DNA of 64,000 nucleotides from Candidatus Omnitrophota bacterium (GTDB lineage Bacteria; Ratteibacteria; UBA8468; B48-G9; DTJG01): assembly GCA_023818965.1 (NCBI GenBank), contig JAMWCD010000006.1, positions 1 through 64,000 on the forward strand, written 5' to 3'. Positions 19,166 through 28,411 of the stretch are shown piece by piece. A model generated the notes under the pieces. That model saw only the letters and a list, made by a program, of their open reading frames with translations, was not told the DNA's origin and did no database searches. Position 1 is the stretch's first letter; each line of letters opens with the position of its first letter. The position numbers and the translations under genes were made by a program.

Positions 19166-19782
19166 TGATTCGTATTGGACTTACAGGTGTCTTTGGTTCA
19201 GGAAAATCAACAGTATGTCAGATTTTCAAAAGAATGGGTATTCCGGTTATTTCATGTGATGATATTGTTGACCGTTTATTGAAAACAAAGAAAATCAGGC
19301 AGGAAATTGTCAGGATATTTGGGAAAGAATATCTTGATGAAAATGGTCAGGTGAACAGAAAAAAACTTGCAAATCTCATTTTTTCGTCAGAAAAAGAAAG
19401 AAAAAAATTGAATGCACTTATTCATCCTCTGGTTTTTGAAAGAATAGAAAAAAAACTTGACACATACAGAAAAAAGGGTAAAATGATTGTTGTAGTTGAA
19501 GTACCTCTTCTTTTTGAAACCCGAAGTGAAGATCGATTTGACGTGATTATAACAGTTGCTTCCCCTTACGAGGCAATCAGAGAAAGGTTAAGAAACAAAT
19601 ATACTTCTGAAGAAATAAGGATGCGAATGAACTCACAGATGCCCCTTGATAAAAAAATTGCGCTATCCGATTATGTAATAGACAATTCAAAAAGCATCTC
19701 TGAGACCACAGATGTGGTTAAAAATGTCTTGGATGACATAATAAGGAGGAAAAAAATATGGTTGAAGAAATCAAAGAATTAA
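19165..19782 (+). CDS. coaE: dephospho-CoA kinase
   Basis: 205-aa P-loop kinase for the last step of coenzyme A synthesis. Walker A is GVFGSGKST (8-16), followed by the family motifs [31 protein letters not shown] and [20 protein letters not shown]. The Arg-rich lid region [20 protein letters not shown] is present. It overlaps ahcY by 1 nt and rho by 25 nt; the rho Shine-Dalgarno lies inside this gene. A coaE-rho pair is found in several bacterial groups. Confidence 0.94.
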   Translation: MIRIGLTGVFGSGKSTVCQIFKRMGIPVISCDDIVDRLLKTKKIRQEIVRIFGKEYLDENGQVNRKKLANLIFSSEKERKKLNALIHPLVFERIEKKLDTYRKKGKMIVVVEVPLLFETRSEDRFDVIITVASPYEAIRERLRNKYTSEEIRMRMNSQMPLDKKIALSDYVIDNSKSISETTDVVKNVLDDIIRRKKIWLKKSKN

Positions 19783-21047
19783 ATGTGGCTATTCTTAAAA
19801 AAACAGCGATTTCAAGATTACAGAAACTTGCCCGGGATATGGGAGTAAACGGTGTCAGTGGTTTGACAAAAGAGGAGTTAATTTACAGGATTATGCAGGC
19901 ACAGGCAGAGAAAAATGGACTTCTGTTTGGAGAGGGTGTACTTGAAATTCTTCCTGATGGCTTTGGTTTTCTTCGTTCTTCAAATCATAATTATCTTCCA
20001 GGACCAGACGATATCTATGTTTCGCCTTCTCAGATTAAGAAATTTGGACTGAAAACAGGGGATACTGTTTCTGGACAGATTAGACCCCCAAAAGAAAACG
20101 AAAAATATTTTGCTTTGTTGAAGGTGGAAATGGTCAATGGTGAAGAACCAGAAAAGATTCAGGATCGTATACCTTTTGAAGAACTGACTCCAATTCATCC
20201 AAACAAAAGATTTATTCTTGAAACAGTTCCTGAAGAAATTACCACACGTGTAATTGATTTAATATGTCCAATAGGAAAGGGTCAGAGGGGACTCATTGTT
20301 TCACCTCCAAGGGCAGGAAAAACTGTGATTCTTCAAAAAATTGCAAATGCTATTGCTACAAACAATCCAGAGGTTCATCTCATAGTATTACTTGTTGGTG
20401 AGAGGCCAGAAGAGGTAACGGAAATGAAAAGGTCTGTGAAAGGTGAGGTTGTGAGTGCGACGTTTGATGAACCACCTGACAGGCATGTTCAGGTGGCAGA
20501 CATTGCACTTGAAAGGGCAAAGCGACTTGTTGAACACAGAAAGGATGTTGTAATTCTTCTTGACAGTATAACAAGATTGGCAAGAGCTCATAATGTTCTT
20601 GTTCCGCATAGCGGAAAGATTATGACAGGAGGTCTTGAATCTAATGCTCTTGACAAACCAAAAAGATTTTTTGGTTCAGCGCGCAATATTGAAGAGGGTG
20701 GAAGTTTGACAATCCTTGGAACAGCCCTCATTGACACAGGAAGTAAGATGGATGATGTGATTTTTGAAGAATTCAAGGGAACTGGAAATATGGAGATAAA
20801 TCTTGACAGGAAACTGTCAGATAGAAGAACATTTCCTGCTATTGATATCAACCGTTCTGGAACAAGAAGAGAAGAACTTCTTGTTGATCCTGAGGAGTTG
20901 CAGTTAATATGGCTATTGAGAAAAATTCTTGCACCATTAAATCCGGTTGAAGCAATGGAATTACTGATTTCAAGATTAAAGGCAACAAGATCAAATATTG
21001 AATTGTTAATGAGTTTGAAACAGCAGGCAAAAGAAACATCAAAGTGA
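19758..21047 (+). CDS. rho: transcription termination factor Rho
   Basis: 429-aa hexameric RNA helicase that ends transcription of untranslated RNA. It has an N-terminal helix bundle ([21 protein letters not shown]), a cold-shock-like RNA-binding domain with [20 protein letters not shown], the P-loop SPPRAGKT (about 183-190), Walker [17 protein letters not shown] and the R-loop region. It is compact, close to E. coli length (419), with no long insertion. AGGAGG 9 nt upstream marks the start. It overlaps coaE by 25 nt. Confidence 0.97.
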   Translation: MVEEIKELNVAILKKTAISRLQKLARDMGVNGVSGLTKEELIYRIMQAQAEKNGLLFGEGVLEILPDGFGFLRSSNHNYLPGPDDIYVSPSQIKKFGLKTGDTVSGQIRPPKENEKYFALLKVEMVNGEEPEKIQDRIPFEELTPIHPNKRFILETVPEEITTRVIDLICPIGKGQRGLIVSPPRAGKTVILQKIANAIATNNPEVHLIVLLVGERPEEVTEMKRSVKGEVVSATFDEPPDRHVQVADIALERAKRLVEHRKDVVILLDSITRLARAHNVLVPHSGKIMTGGLESNALDKPKRFFGSARNIEEGGSLTILGTALIDTGSKMDDVIFEEFKGTGNMEINLDRKLSDRRTFPAIDINRSGTRREELLVDPEELQLIWLLRKILAPLNPVEAMELLISRLKATRSNIELLMSLKQQAKETSK

Positions 21048-21060
21048 AAGGAGGAATTTT

Positions 21061-22224
21061 ATGGGAATGTGGATCGGTCGTGGAAGAAAGGCACGTGTAT
21101 GCTATGGTTTTGATGATATATCACTTGTCCCAGGAAATGTAACAATCAATCCTGCTGATGTTGATATTTCTGTGGTGATTGCAGGAAAACGACTCCAGGT
21201 GCCGATACTGGCTGCTGCAATGGATGGGGTTGTTGACCCGAAATTTGCCATTGCCTTTGGCAAAGCAGGAGGACTTGCAGTATTAAACCTTATGGGCATA
21301 TATACCCGATACGAAAATCCTTACCAGGTGATTGAAGAAATTATTGCATGCCCTCAGGATAAAGCAACTGCATTAATACAGAAAATTTATCACCAACCTG
21401 TTAAAGAAAATCTTATTGAAGCAAGGATCAGGGAAATTAAAGATGGTGGTGTCTTATGTGCTGTAAGTTCAATCCCTCAGTATGCTGAAAGATTTGGGAC
21501 AATTGCACAGAGTGCAGGAGCTGACATTTTTGTTGTCCAATCTACTGTGACAACTGCAAAGCATATTTCAAGTACATATAAACCACTTGATCTGGCTGCA
21601 TTTTGTTCTTCAATGAAAATTCCTGTGATCGTTGGTAACTGTGTAACATATCAGGTTGCTCTGGATTTGATGGAAACAGGAATTGCAGGACTTCTTGTTG
21701 GAATAGGACCCGGGGCTGCCTGCACCACGCGTGAGGTTTTAGGGATAGGAGTACCACAGGTTGCTGCAACGTGTGATTGTGCAGCAGCAAGGGACTTTTT
21801 CTACAAAAGGACAGGTAAATATGTTCCAATCATTACAGATGGTGGTATGATTACCAGTGGAGATATCTGTAAAGCATTTGCCTGCGGTGCGGATGCAGTA
21901 ATGGTTGGTTCTGCATTTGTCAGGGCTGAAGAAGCACCTGCAAAGGGTTATCACTGGGGTATGGCGACTTCTGATGAAAATTTACCGAGGGGTACAAGAA
22001 TCAAACTTGGGACAACAGGACCACTGAAACAGATTCTATTTGGACCATCAAATACTGACGATGGTTCTCAAAATCTTGTTGGTGCACTGCGTTTATCCAT
22101 GGCAAGTTTGGGTGCCAGAGATATAAAAGAGATGCAACTTGTTGAGATTGCCATTGCGCCATCAATAAAAACCGAGGGTAAAATTTATCAGGTAGCAAAA
22201 AAACAGGCATTGATTGGAAAATGA
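21061..22224 (+). CDS. GuaB3-type IMP dehydrogenase family protein
   Basis: 387-aa (beta/alpha)8-barrel protein of the IMP dehydrogenase/GMP reductase superfamily. The catalytic loop is GIGPGAACTTREVLGIGVPQ with Cys at 221. The N-terminal YGFDDISLVPGNVTINPADVD and the C-terminal phosphate-binding GGMITSGDICKAFACGADAVMVGS agree. It lacks the CBS pair found in classical GuaB and matches the short GuaB3 branch described in actinobacteria and cyanobacteria. A role in GMP synthesis is therefore likely but not certain. Shine-Dalgarno AGGAGG lies 6 nt upstream. It overlaps dnaE by 4 nt. Confidence 0.85.
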   Translation: MGMWIGRGRKARVCYGFDDISLVPGNVTINPADVDISVVIAGKRLQVPILAAAMDGVVDPKFAIAFGKAGGLAVLNLMGIYTRYENPYQVIEEIIACPQDKATALIQKIYHQPVKENLIEARIREIKDGGVLCAVSSIPQYAERFGTIAQSAGADIFVVQSTVTTAKHISSTYKPLDLAAFCSSMKIPVIVGNCVTYQVALDLMETGIAGLLVGIGPGAACTTREVLGIGVPQVAATCDCAAARDFFYKRTGKYVPIITDGGMITSGDICKAFACGADAVMVGSAFVRAEEAPAKGYHWGMATSDENLPRGTRIKLGTTGPLKQILFGPSNTDDGSQNLVGALRLSMASLGARDIKEMQLVEIAIAPSIKTEGKIYQVAKKQALIGK

Positions 22225-25200
22225 AGGATTTTGTTCACCTCCATCTTCATACTGAATACAGTTTACTTGACGGCATGTGCCGTATTGAACACATCACAAA
22301 ACTTGCTCATCAATATGGTATGCCAGGGCTTGCCATTACTGACCACGGTGGGCTTTTCGGAGCAATACATTTTTATGAAAGCGCTCTTAATCATGGATTA
22401 AAGCCCATTATTGGTTGTGAAATGTATATGGCGCCTGGCAGTAGATTTGAAAAAAAGATAGTTGGTAAAAGAGAACCTGCCTATCATTTAACGGTACTTG
22501 CGGCAAACAATAAAGGTTATGAAAATTTACTTGAATTATCAACTCGTTCATATCTTGAGGGATACTATCACAAACCAAGGATTGACAGAGAACTTCTTTC
22601 AAAACTTTCCGGCGGACTTATTGTACTCAGTGGTTGTCTTCAGGGAGAAATTAACCAGTTGCTTCTTTCAGAGCAGGAAGACGAAGCAATGGCGGCGATT
22701 AAATGGTATCTTGATGTTTTCGGCAGGGAAAATTTTTACCTGGAACTAATGGAAATTGGTCTTCCCGAGCAAGCACGTCTCAATAGAATGCTGGTGGAGA
22801 TTGCATCAAAAAACAATATTAAAATCGTTGCAACAAATGACTGCCATTATCCGAACAAAGATGATGCATTTACACATGAGATTTTGTTGTGCATTCAAAC
22901 AGGAACAAATATTGAAGACGAAAAACGATTAAAATTTTCAAGTTCAGAGTTTTATTTCAAAACCCCTGAACAGATGAATGCCCTTTTTGCCGGGCTTCCT
23001 GAAGCAATAAAAAACACAATGGAGATTTTTGAAAAATGCAATGTAACAATGGATTTTTCTGTACAGCATATTCCACGTTTTCCTGTTCCTGATGGAATGA
23101 CTGATGACCAGTATCTTGAAAATCTTGTGAAGGAAGGACTTAAGAAAAGATTTGGTTTTGATATGGAAAAAGACGATAATGATGTTGTAAAACGAGTAAA
23201 ATACGAGCTCGGTGTTATAAAAAAGATGAGTTTTTCTGGCTATTTTCTTATCATTCAGGATATCGTGAATGAGGCGAAAAGAAGAAAAATTTCTGTAGGA
23301 CCTGGTCGTGGTTCTGGTCCTGGTAGCATGGTTGCATATATTCTTGGAATTACAGAAATCAACCCATTGAAATACGACCTTCTGTTTGAGAGATTTCTGA
23401 ATCCTGAAAGAATTTCAATGCCTGATATTGACCTTGATTTTGATGATACAAAGAGAGAGCAAATTATTGAATACATCAGGCGCAAATACGGTGAGGAAAA
23501 CTTTGCTCAGATAGCGACATTCGGTACCATGGGAGCAAGGGCTGTTGTAAGAGACGTTGGCAGGGCATTGAGAATGGGTTATTCTGAAGTTGATAGAATT
23601 GCAAAACTTATTTCTCCTGAACCAGGGGCATCACTTAAAGAAGAACTGGCCAGAAATGAAGAGATTCGACGATTGATTGATTCTGATGAAAGAATAAAAA
23701 AATTATTTGACATCTCCCTTTCCCTTGAAGGACTTGCAAGGCATGCGTCAACACATGCAGCAGGGGTGGTGATTACAGACAAACCAATATATCGTTATGT
23801 CCCTCTCTTTCGCGGTGCAAAGGGTGAAATAACAAGTCAGTTTGATATGACTGGCATTGAAAAGATAGGACTACTTAAAATAGACATTCTTGGGCTGAAA
23901 AACCTTTCATTGATTGAGGAAGCCATCAATTTGATTAAAATTCACAAGAAAAAGGAAATCACAGAATTCCCTGAGAATGATAAGAAGACATACGATATGT
24001 TATGCAGGGGAGAATCCATTGGATTATTTCAAATGGAAAGCCAGGGAATGCAGGATTTATTGAGAAGAATAAAACCAAGGGTTTTTGAAGACCTCATTGC
24101 AATCCTTGCACTGTACAGGCCAGGTCCAATGCAGAGTGGCATGGTTGAACAGTATATTCAGAATAAAAAAGATGTCTCAAAAATCAAATATGACCATGTC
24201 TTAATGGAACCAGTGTTAAGGTCAACATATGGCGTGATTCTTTATCAGGAACAGGTGATGAAACTTGCCAGTGTGATTGGCAATTTTACAATGGGTGAAG
24301 CAGATATTCTTCGCAAGGCGATGGGGAAAAAAGACCCGGAATTACTGGAAAAACAAAGGGAAAAATTTTTGAAGGGTGCACGACAGAATGGTATCAGCCG
24401 TGAAATTGCCGATAAAATTTTTGACAGTATGGCAAAATTTGCTGGTTATGGTTTTAATAAATCCCACAGTACCTGTTATGCAATGATTGCATATCAGACA
24501 GCATACCTGAAATCAAATTACCCTCTGGAATATATGACTGCACTGTTAAATAACGAAATTGGAAATGAAGATAAAATCAGGTTGTATATTGAAGAGGCAG
24601 AACGGTTGAACATCTGGGTATTGCCTCCGGATATTCAGGAAAGTCAGGAAAAATTTTCAATCTCAGGAAATGATATTATTTTTGGACTGGCTGCAATAAA
24701 AAATGTTGGACAGGGTGCAATTCATTCAATTCTTGAGGCAAGAAAAGAGGGCAAATTCAAGTCATTGTTTGACTTCTGTCAGAGGGTTGACCTCAGGTTG
24801 ATTAACAGGAAGGTTATCGAGAGTTTGATTAAGGCAGGTGCATTTGATTGTTTTGGAAAACCAAGGTCACATCTTTATGCAATGATGGACGAAGCCATTG
24901 AACAGGGAAGTAAAATTCAGAAACTGAATTCTGATGGACAACTTTCAATTTTCTCAAAAAGCGAAAGGATAGAACCACCATCAATTCATGAAGCAATCAG
25001 TGAACTTCCTGAATGGCCTGAATCAAAACTTCTTTCCTTTGAAAAGGAAATGCTTGGTGTTTACAGGACAGGACATCCCCTTGAACACTGTAAGGAAACA
25101 CTGAAGAATTTTGTTGATGCCTGGAGCAATCAGATTGACAATCTTTCTGAAAAGAAAGAATACTGGTTTGGTGGACTTATTCAGAACATCAAAATCATTA

Positions 25201-25646
25201 CAAATAGAAAAGGTGAAAAGATGGCAGTGGGAGAACTTGAAGATCTTTACGGAAAAATGGAAATTGTTTTTTATCCACAGGTGTATGAAAATATTTCAAG
25301 CATTTTAAAAATCAGCAACATTGTTTTTATCAAGGGTAGAATTGACAGGAAATCAGATAAAAACAAACTTGTTGCACAGGATGTTGCGACAATCAACACG
25401 ATATCTGAAAAACGTTCAAAAGAACTTGTTATAAAAATAAGCATTGATACGCCAAAAGAAATACTGTCTCAAATGAAGGAAATTTTCCTCCATCACAGAG
25501 GTAGTTCTCTGGTTTATATAATGATCAATGATAAAAATGGTTCTTTTGTGAAGGTGAAATTGAATAAATTTCAGATTAACATTGTTCCTGAATTGCTTGA
25601 GAAATTGAAAAATATTTTACCACAGGACAGTGTCTCATTGAATTAA
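22221..25646 (+). CDS. dnaE: DNA polymerase III alpha subunit
   Basis: 1141-aa replicative polymerase. The N-terminal PHP domain has HLHTEYSLLDG, TDHGGLFGAIHFY and GCEMYMAPGSR. The palm domain carries SVGPGRGSGPGSMVAYILGI and the catalytic aspartates in MPDIDLDFDD (D402 and D404), with a third in KIDILGLKNL. Fingers (YRPGPMQSGMVEQYI, FNKSHSTCYAMIAYQTAYLK), a helix-hairpin-helix region and a C-terminal OB domain (YWFGGLIQNIKIITNRKGEKM) follow. Length and order match DnaE1. No epsilon-like exonuclease domain is inserted, so this is not PolC. Confidence 0.97.
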   Translation: MKDFVHLHLHTEYSLLDGMCRIEHITKLAHQYGMPGLAITDHGGLFGAIHFYESALNHGLKPIIGCEMYMAPGSRFEKKIVGKREPAYHLTVLAANNKGYENLLELSTRSYLEGYYHKPRIDRELLSKLSGGLIVLSGCLQGEINQLLLSEQEDEAMAAIKWYLDVFGRENFYLELMEIGLPEQARLNRMLVEIASKNNIKIVATNDCHYPNKDDAFTHEILLCIQTGTNIEDEKRLKFSSSEFYFKTPEQMNALFAGLPEAIKNTMEIFEKCNVTMDFSVQHIPRFPVPDGMTDDQYLENLVKEGLKKRFGFDMEKDDNDVVKRVKYELGVIKKMSFSGYFLIIQDIVNEAKRRKISVGPGRGSGPGSMVAYILGITEINPLKYDLLFERFLNPERISMPDIDLDFDDTKREQIIEYIRRKYGEENFAQIATFGTMGARAVVRDVGRALRMGYSEVDRIAKLISPEPGASLKEELARNEEIRRLIDSDERIKKLFDISLSLEGLARHASTHAAGVVITDKPIYRYVPLFRGAKGEITSQFDMTGIEKIGLLKIDILGLKNLSLIEEAINLIKIHKKKEITEFPENDKKTYDMLCRGESIGLFQMESQGMQDLLRRIKPRVFEDLIAILALYRPGPMQSGMVEQYIQNKKDVSKIKYDHVLMEPVLRSTYGVILYQEQVMKLASVIGNFTMGEADILRKAMGKKDPELLEKQREKFLKGARQNGISREIADKIFDSMAKFAGYGFNKSHSTCYAMIAYQTAYLKSNYPLEYMTALLNNEIGNEDKIRLYIEEAERLNIWVLPPDIQESQEKFSISGNDIIFGLAAIKNVGQGAIHSILEARKEGKFKSLFDFCQRVDLRLINRKVIESLIKAGAFDCFGKPRSHLYAMMDEAIEQGSKIQKLNSDGQLSIFSKSERIEPPSIHEAISELPEWPESKLLSFEKEMLGVYRTGHPLEHCKETLKNFVDAWSNQIDNLSEKKEYWFGGLIQNIKIITNRKGEKMAVGELEDLYGKMEIVFYPQVYENISSILKISNIVFIKGRIDRKSDKNKLVAQDVATINTISEKRSKELVIKISIDTPKEILSQMKEIFLHHRGSSLVYIMINDKNGSFVKVKLNKFQINIVPELLEKLKNILPQDSVSLN

Positions 25647-25648
25647 CA

Positions 25649-26707
25649 ATGAAACAGATTATTAAAACACTTTCATGGAAGGGCAGTTTTCTCGAAATTA
25701 TTGATCAATCAGTTTTGCCATTAAAGGAAAGATATATTAAACTTCGAACAATAGAAGACGTTTTCTCAGCGATTAAAACATTAAAAATCAGGGGTGCTCC
25801 TGCCATTGGACTTGCTGCAGCATTTGGATTACTTCTTGCAGCAAAAAGGTTGAAAACAAATGATAGGGACAAATTTCTCAGTAGCATTACCAGATATTCA
25901 AATTACATCAAAAGTTGCAGACCAACAGCATACAATCTTTTCTATGGTATTGACCGACTGAATGATATTATTTCAAGGCATAGCCATCTTTCAGTTGAGG
26001 ACATTGTTGATGTAATGGAAGAAGAATGCGAAAAAATGTTTAAGGAAGACATTGATGCCTCCTGGGCAATAGCAAAATTTGGAGAAACACTGATAAAAAA
26101 TGGAGCACGAATTCTTACCCACTGTAATGCAGGGGCTCTCGCAACAGGAGGTGTAGGAACTGCTCTTGCACCAATGTATCTTGCAAACAAAAAAAATAAA
26201 AAAATTGAAATTTTTGTTGATGAGACAAGACCTGTGCTTCAGGGTGCACGACTGACAATGTGGGAATTGAAAAGGGCAGGAATCAAATGTACTCTCATAT
26301 GTGACAATATGGCAGGTTTTCTTATGCAACAGGGAAAGATTGACCTTGTGATTACTGGAGCAGATCGTATTGCATTGAATGGAGACACTGCAAACAAAAT
26401 TGGAACATATTCTGTTGCAGTGATTGCAAATTTCCATAACATTCCATTTTATGTTGCTGCACCAATTTCAACCTTTGATTTTTCCATTCCATCAGGTAAA
26501 CACATTAAGATTGAAGAAAGAGACATCAAAGAAGTCACTTACATTGGTGGTAAAAGAATTGCTCCATCCAGGATAAATGTATATAATCCTGCCTTTGATA
26601 TTACACCATCACATCTTATCTCAGGATTCATTACTGAGAAAGGGATTTTCTCACCACAAAAATTGCTTGATCTGAAAAATTTGACATTGAATAAAAATAT
26701 CGTATAA
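25649..26707 (+). CDS. mtnA: S-methyl-5-thioribose-1-phosphate isomerase
   Basis: 352-aa enzyme of the methionine salvage pathway, an eIF2B-alpha-like fold. Conserved parts are KIRGAPAIGLAAAFG, THCNAGALATGGVGTAL with catalytic C159, ETRPVLQGARLTMWEL and TGADRIALNGDTANKIGTYS with catalytic D239 (B. subtilis equivalents C160/D240). No other salvage genes are nearby, but metK and ahcY lie about 8 kb upstream on the same strand. It starts 2 nt after dnaE. Its last codons and stop overlap the 5S rRNA promoter. Confidence 0.94.
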   Translation: MKQIIKTLSWKGSFLEIIDQSVLPLKERYIKLRTIEDVFSAIKTLKIRGAPAIGLAAAFGLLLAAKRLKTNDRDKFLSSITRYSNYIKSCRPTAYNLFYGIDRLNDIISRHSHLSVEDIVDVMEEECEKMFKEDIDASWAIAKFGETLIKNGARILTHCNAGALATGGVGTALAPMYLANKKNKKIEIFVDETRPVLQGARLTMWELKRAGIKCTLICDNMAGFLMQQGKIDLVITGADRIALNGDTANKIGTYSVAVIANFHNIPFYVAAPISTFDFSIPSGKHIKIEERDIKEVTYIGGKRIAPSRINVYNPAFDITPSHLISGFITEKGIFSPQKLLDLKNLTLNKNIV

Positions 26708-26708
26708 T
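26681..26708 (+). promoter_or_regulatory. consensus promoter for 5S rRNA, embedded in mtnA
   Basis: TTGACA (26681-26686), 16 nt, TATAAT (26703-26708). Both boxes match consensus exactly. The TAA stop of mtnA (26705-26707) lies inside the -10 box. Predicted +1 is about 26715, coinciding with the 5' end of the 5S terminal helix, so the primary transcript would need little or no 5' trimming. Confidence 0.85.
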
Positions 26709-26713
26709 ATTCG

Positions 26714-26834
26714 TATCCCGGCAACCATAGCCGAGGGGAAACACCCGTTCCCATCCCGAACACGGCCGTTAAGCCCTCTGGCGCCGATGGTACTGTCCGC
26801 GAGAGCGGGCGGGAGAGTAGGTGTTGCCGGGATA
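26714..26834 (+). rRNA. rrf: 5S ribosomal RNA
   Basis: About 120 nt with the 5S terminal helix closed by TATCCCGGCAAC (26714-26725) and GTTGCCGGGATA (26823-26834). Internally it has the universal CCCATCCCGAACACGG segment (26750-26765) and a GATGGTACTG helix region. It is far richer in G+C than its neighbours, as expected for structured RNA. It stands alone: there is no 16S, 23S or tRNA in the window. Ends are placed from helix pairing and may be off by 1-3 nt. It is convergent with phoU, whose stop codon is 3 nt downstream. Confidence 0.95.
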
Positions 26835-26837
26835 TTT

Positions 26838-27491
26838 TTATGGATTCTGGTGATGTTTGATAATCTTTCCTTCTACCATAAACACAACGTCTTCACTGAT
26901 GTTTGTTGACAGGTCTGCAATTCTTTCAAGGTTGTGTGCAATTCTCAGCAGTTGTAATGCTCTTTCTATGGTTGAAGGGTCTGAAATCATATACGTGATC
27001 AGTTCTCTTGTAATCTGGTCTCTTAATTTATCAACAATTTCATCCCTTTTACATACCCTTTTTGCCATTTCAGCATCACCTGACATATATGCCTTTAAAC
27101 TGTCCTTCAACATTTCTGTGCTTTCTTCAGCCATTTTGGGAATATCAATCAGAGGTTTTACATCAGGTCTCTCAACCAGAAATATTCCGCTCTGACAGAT
27201 ATTGACTGCATGGTCTCCTATTCTTTCAAGGTCATTGTTGATCTTCAGAATCATCAATGTTGTTCTCAGATGTGATGCTTTTGGGGAAAATTGTGCAATA
27301 ATTTCTATGCACATTTCTTCAATCTCAATCTCAAAATTATTGGCTAATGTTTCGTCTTCTTCAATGACCTTTTTTAACAAAGATGAATCTTTTTTTAACA
27401 GTCCTTCAATACTTCTGTCAATCATATTTTCAACCAGCAAAGAAAATTCAATAAGTTTCTTCTTTGTTTCAGTTAATCTGTTTTCAATCAT
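26838..27491 (-). CDS. phoU: phosphate signalling protein PhoU
   Basis: 217-aa helical protein with two PhoU three-helix repeats, including NNDLERIGDHAVNICQ (first repeat) and AHNLERIADLSTNISEDVVF (second). It couples PstSCAB transport to PhoR signalling and holds metal ions through these E/D-rich motifs. The frame stays open upstream to 27566, but AAGGAGG 6 nt before the ATG at 27491 and family N-termini (MIENRLTETKKKL) fix the start. It is the last gene of the pst operon and is separated from pstB by an unusual 161-nt segment. Confidence 0.94.
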   Translation of the reverse strand: MIENRLTETKKKLIEFSLLVENMIDRSIEGLLKKDSSLLKKVIEEDETLANNFEIEIEEMCIEIIAQFSPKASHLRTTLMILKINNDLERIGDHAVNICQSGIFLVERPDVKPLIDIPKMAEESTEMLKDSLKAYMSGDAEMAKRVCKRDEIVDKLRDQITRELITYMISDPSTIERALQLLRIAHNLERIADLSTNISEDVVFMVEGKIIKHHQNP

Positions 27492-27513
27492 TTTATCCTC
27501 CTTATACAGAATT

Positions 27514-27643
27514 GATTTCATCCATATAGCATCGTTGGCTGCGTCGTCGGATTTTTCAACATACATCAGTATACCTCGTTGCCTTCTCCTTGCCGCCTTG
27601 CTCTCTGGCGAACTTAATTCGTTATTCCTACAATTTTGACGGC
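27514..27643 (-). repeat. candidate small non-autonomous element between pstB and phoU
   Basis: The 161 nt between pstB and phoU is the longest non-coding gap within the pst operon. The stretch 27514-27643 looks visibly richer in G+C than surrounding DNA and has a short hairpin (CGAA-loop-TTCG, 27609-27621) and a GCC/GGCGGC inverted pair. It reads open in the phoU frame from a spurious upstream ATG. It resembles a MITE or REP-type insertion rather than a promoter or leader. No second copy was seen in this window, so repeat status is unproven. Confidence 0.3.
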
Positions 27644-27652
27644 AAATTAGTA

Positions 27653-28411
27653 TTAACTGAATTTTCCAGTAAGATACTCTTCTGTTTTCTTGTTTTCAGG
27701 AGCAGTGAAAATCTTTTTCGCTGGACCAAATTCAATCAGTTCACCAAGATAAAGAAATGCAACATAATCGGCAATTCTTGCTGCCTGGGCTGTATTATGA
27801 GTAACAATAACTATTGTGGTTGTTTGCTTTAATTCTTCAAGGAGTTGTTCAATCATCAGTGTTGACTTTGGGTCAAGGGATGATGTTGGTTCATCAAGGA
27901 GGATTACATCAGGATCCATTGCAAGTGCTCTTGCTATACATAACCTCTGTTGTTGACCACCAGAAAGGAAAGTTCCCCTTCTATAAATCCCATCTTTTAC
28001 TTCTTCCCACAGACCAACCTTTTTGAGAGAATTTACGACTATCTGGTCTTTTTGTTCTTTTTTGAGTTTCATTCCATTGAGAATAAATCCGGAAATTACG
28101 TTATCATAAATGCTCATTGTTGGAAATGGATTTGGTCTCTGGAATACCATGCCAATTCTTCTTCTTACGATGATTGGATCCATTGAAAAAATGTTCTGTC
28201 CATGCAATAAAATTTCTCCTGAATAATATGCTGCTGGAGAAAGTTCATGCATTCTGTTAATACATCTGATCATTGTTGTTTTTCCGCATCCTGATGGTCC
28301 CATAATGGCAGTGACCCTGTTTTGAAAAACAGAAAAATTGATGTTTCTAAGAATCGCACATTGTCCGAAACCTGCAGAAAAATTTGAAATTTTTAAAACT
28401 TCGTTTTCCAT
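27653..28411 (-). CDS. pstB: phosphate ABC transporter ATP-binding protein
   Basis: 252-aa cytoplasmic ATPase of the high-affinity phosphate importer. Walker A is GPSGCGKTT, the Q-loop region is GMVFQRPNPFPTMSIYDNV, the signature is LSGGQQQRLCIARALA, Walker B is VILLDEPTSSLDP and the switch His is in VTHNTAQAARIADY. FQRPNPFP is specific to PstB. It overlaps the end of pstA by 19 nt. There is no good Shine-Dalgarno, so translation is likely coupled to pstA. Confidence 0.96.
   Translation of the reverse strand: MENEVLKISNFSAGFGQCAILRNINFSVFQNRVTAIMGPSGCGKTTMIRCINRMHELSPAAYYSGEILLHGQNIFSMDPIIVRRRIGMVFQRPNPFPTMSIYDNVISGFILNGMKLKKEQKDQIVVNSLKKVGLWEEVKDGIYRRGTFLSGGQQQRLCIARALAMDPDVILLDEPTSSLDPKSTLMIEQLLEELKQTTTIVIVTHNTAQAARIADYVAFLYLGELIEFGPAKKIFTAPENKKTEEYLTGKFS

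Noticed and set aside
25991-26437. 148-codon minus-strand open frame within mtnA
   Set aside because: Cys/Ser/Phe-rich shadow with no start signal; mtnA catalytic residues are clear in the sense frame.
26823-26840. Intrinsic terminator formed by the 5S 3' end and following T-run
   Set aside because: The GC-rich arm is the 5S terminal helix itself and only five T follow after an A; no separate hairpin is present.
27492-27566. N-terminal extension of PhoU by 25 residues
   Set aside because: A strong AAGGAGG serves the ATG at 27491, which matches family N-termini; the extension runs into the unusual intergenic segment.
27202-27639. 145-codon plus-strand open frame across phoU
   Set aside because: Antisense to phoU and continues into the intergenic element; Ser/Ile/Leu-rich with no known fold.
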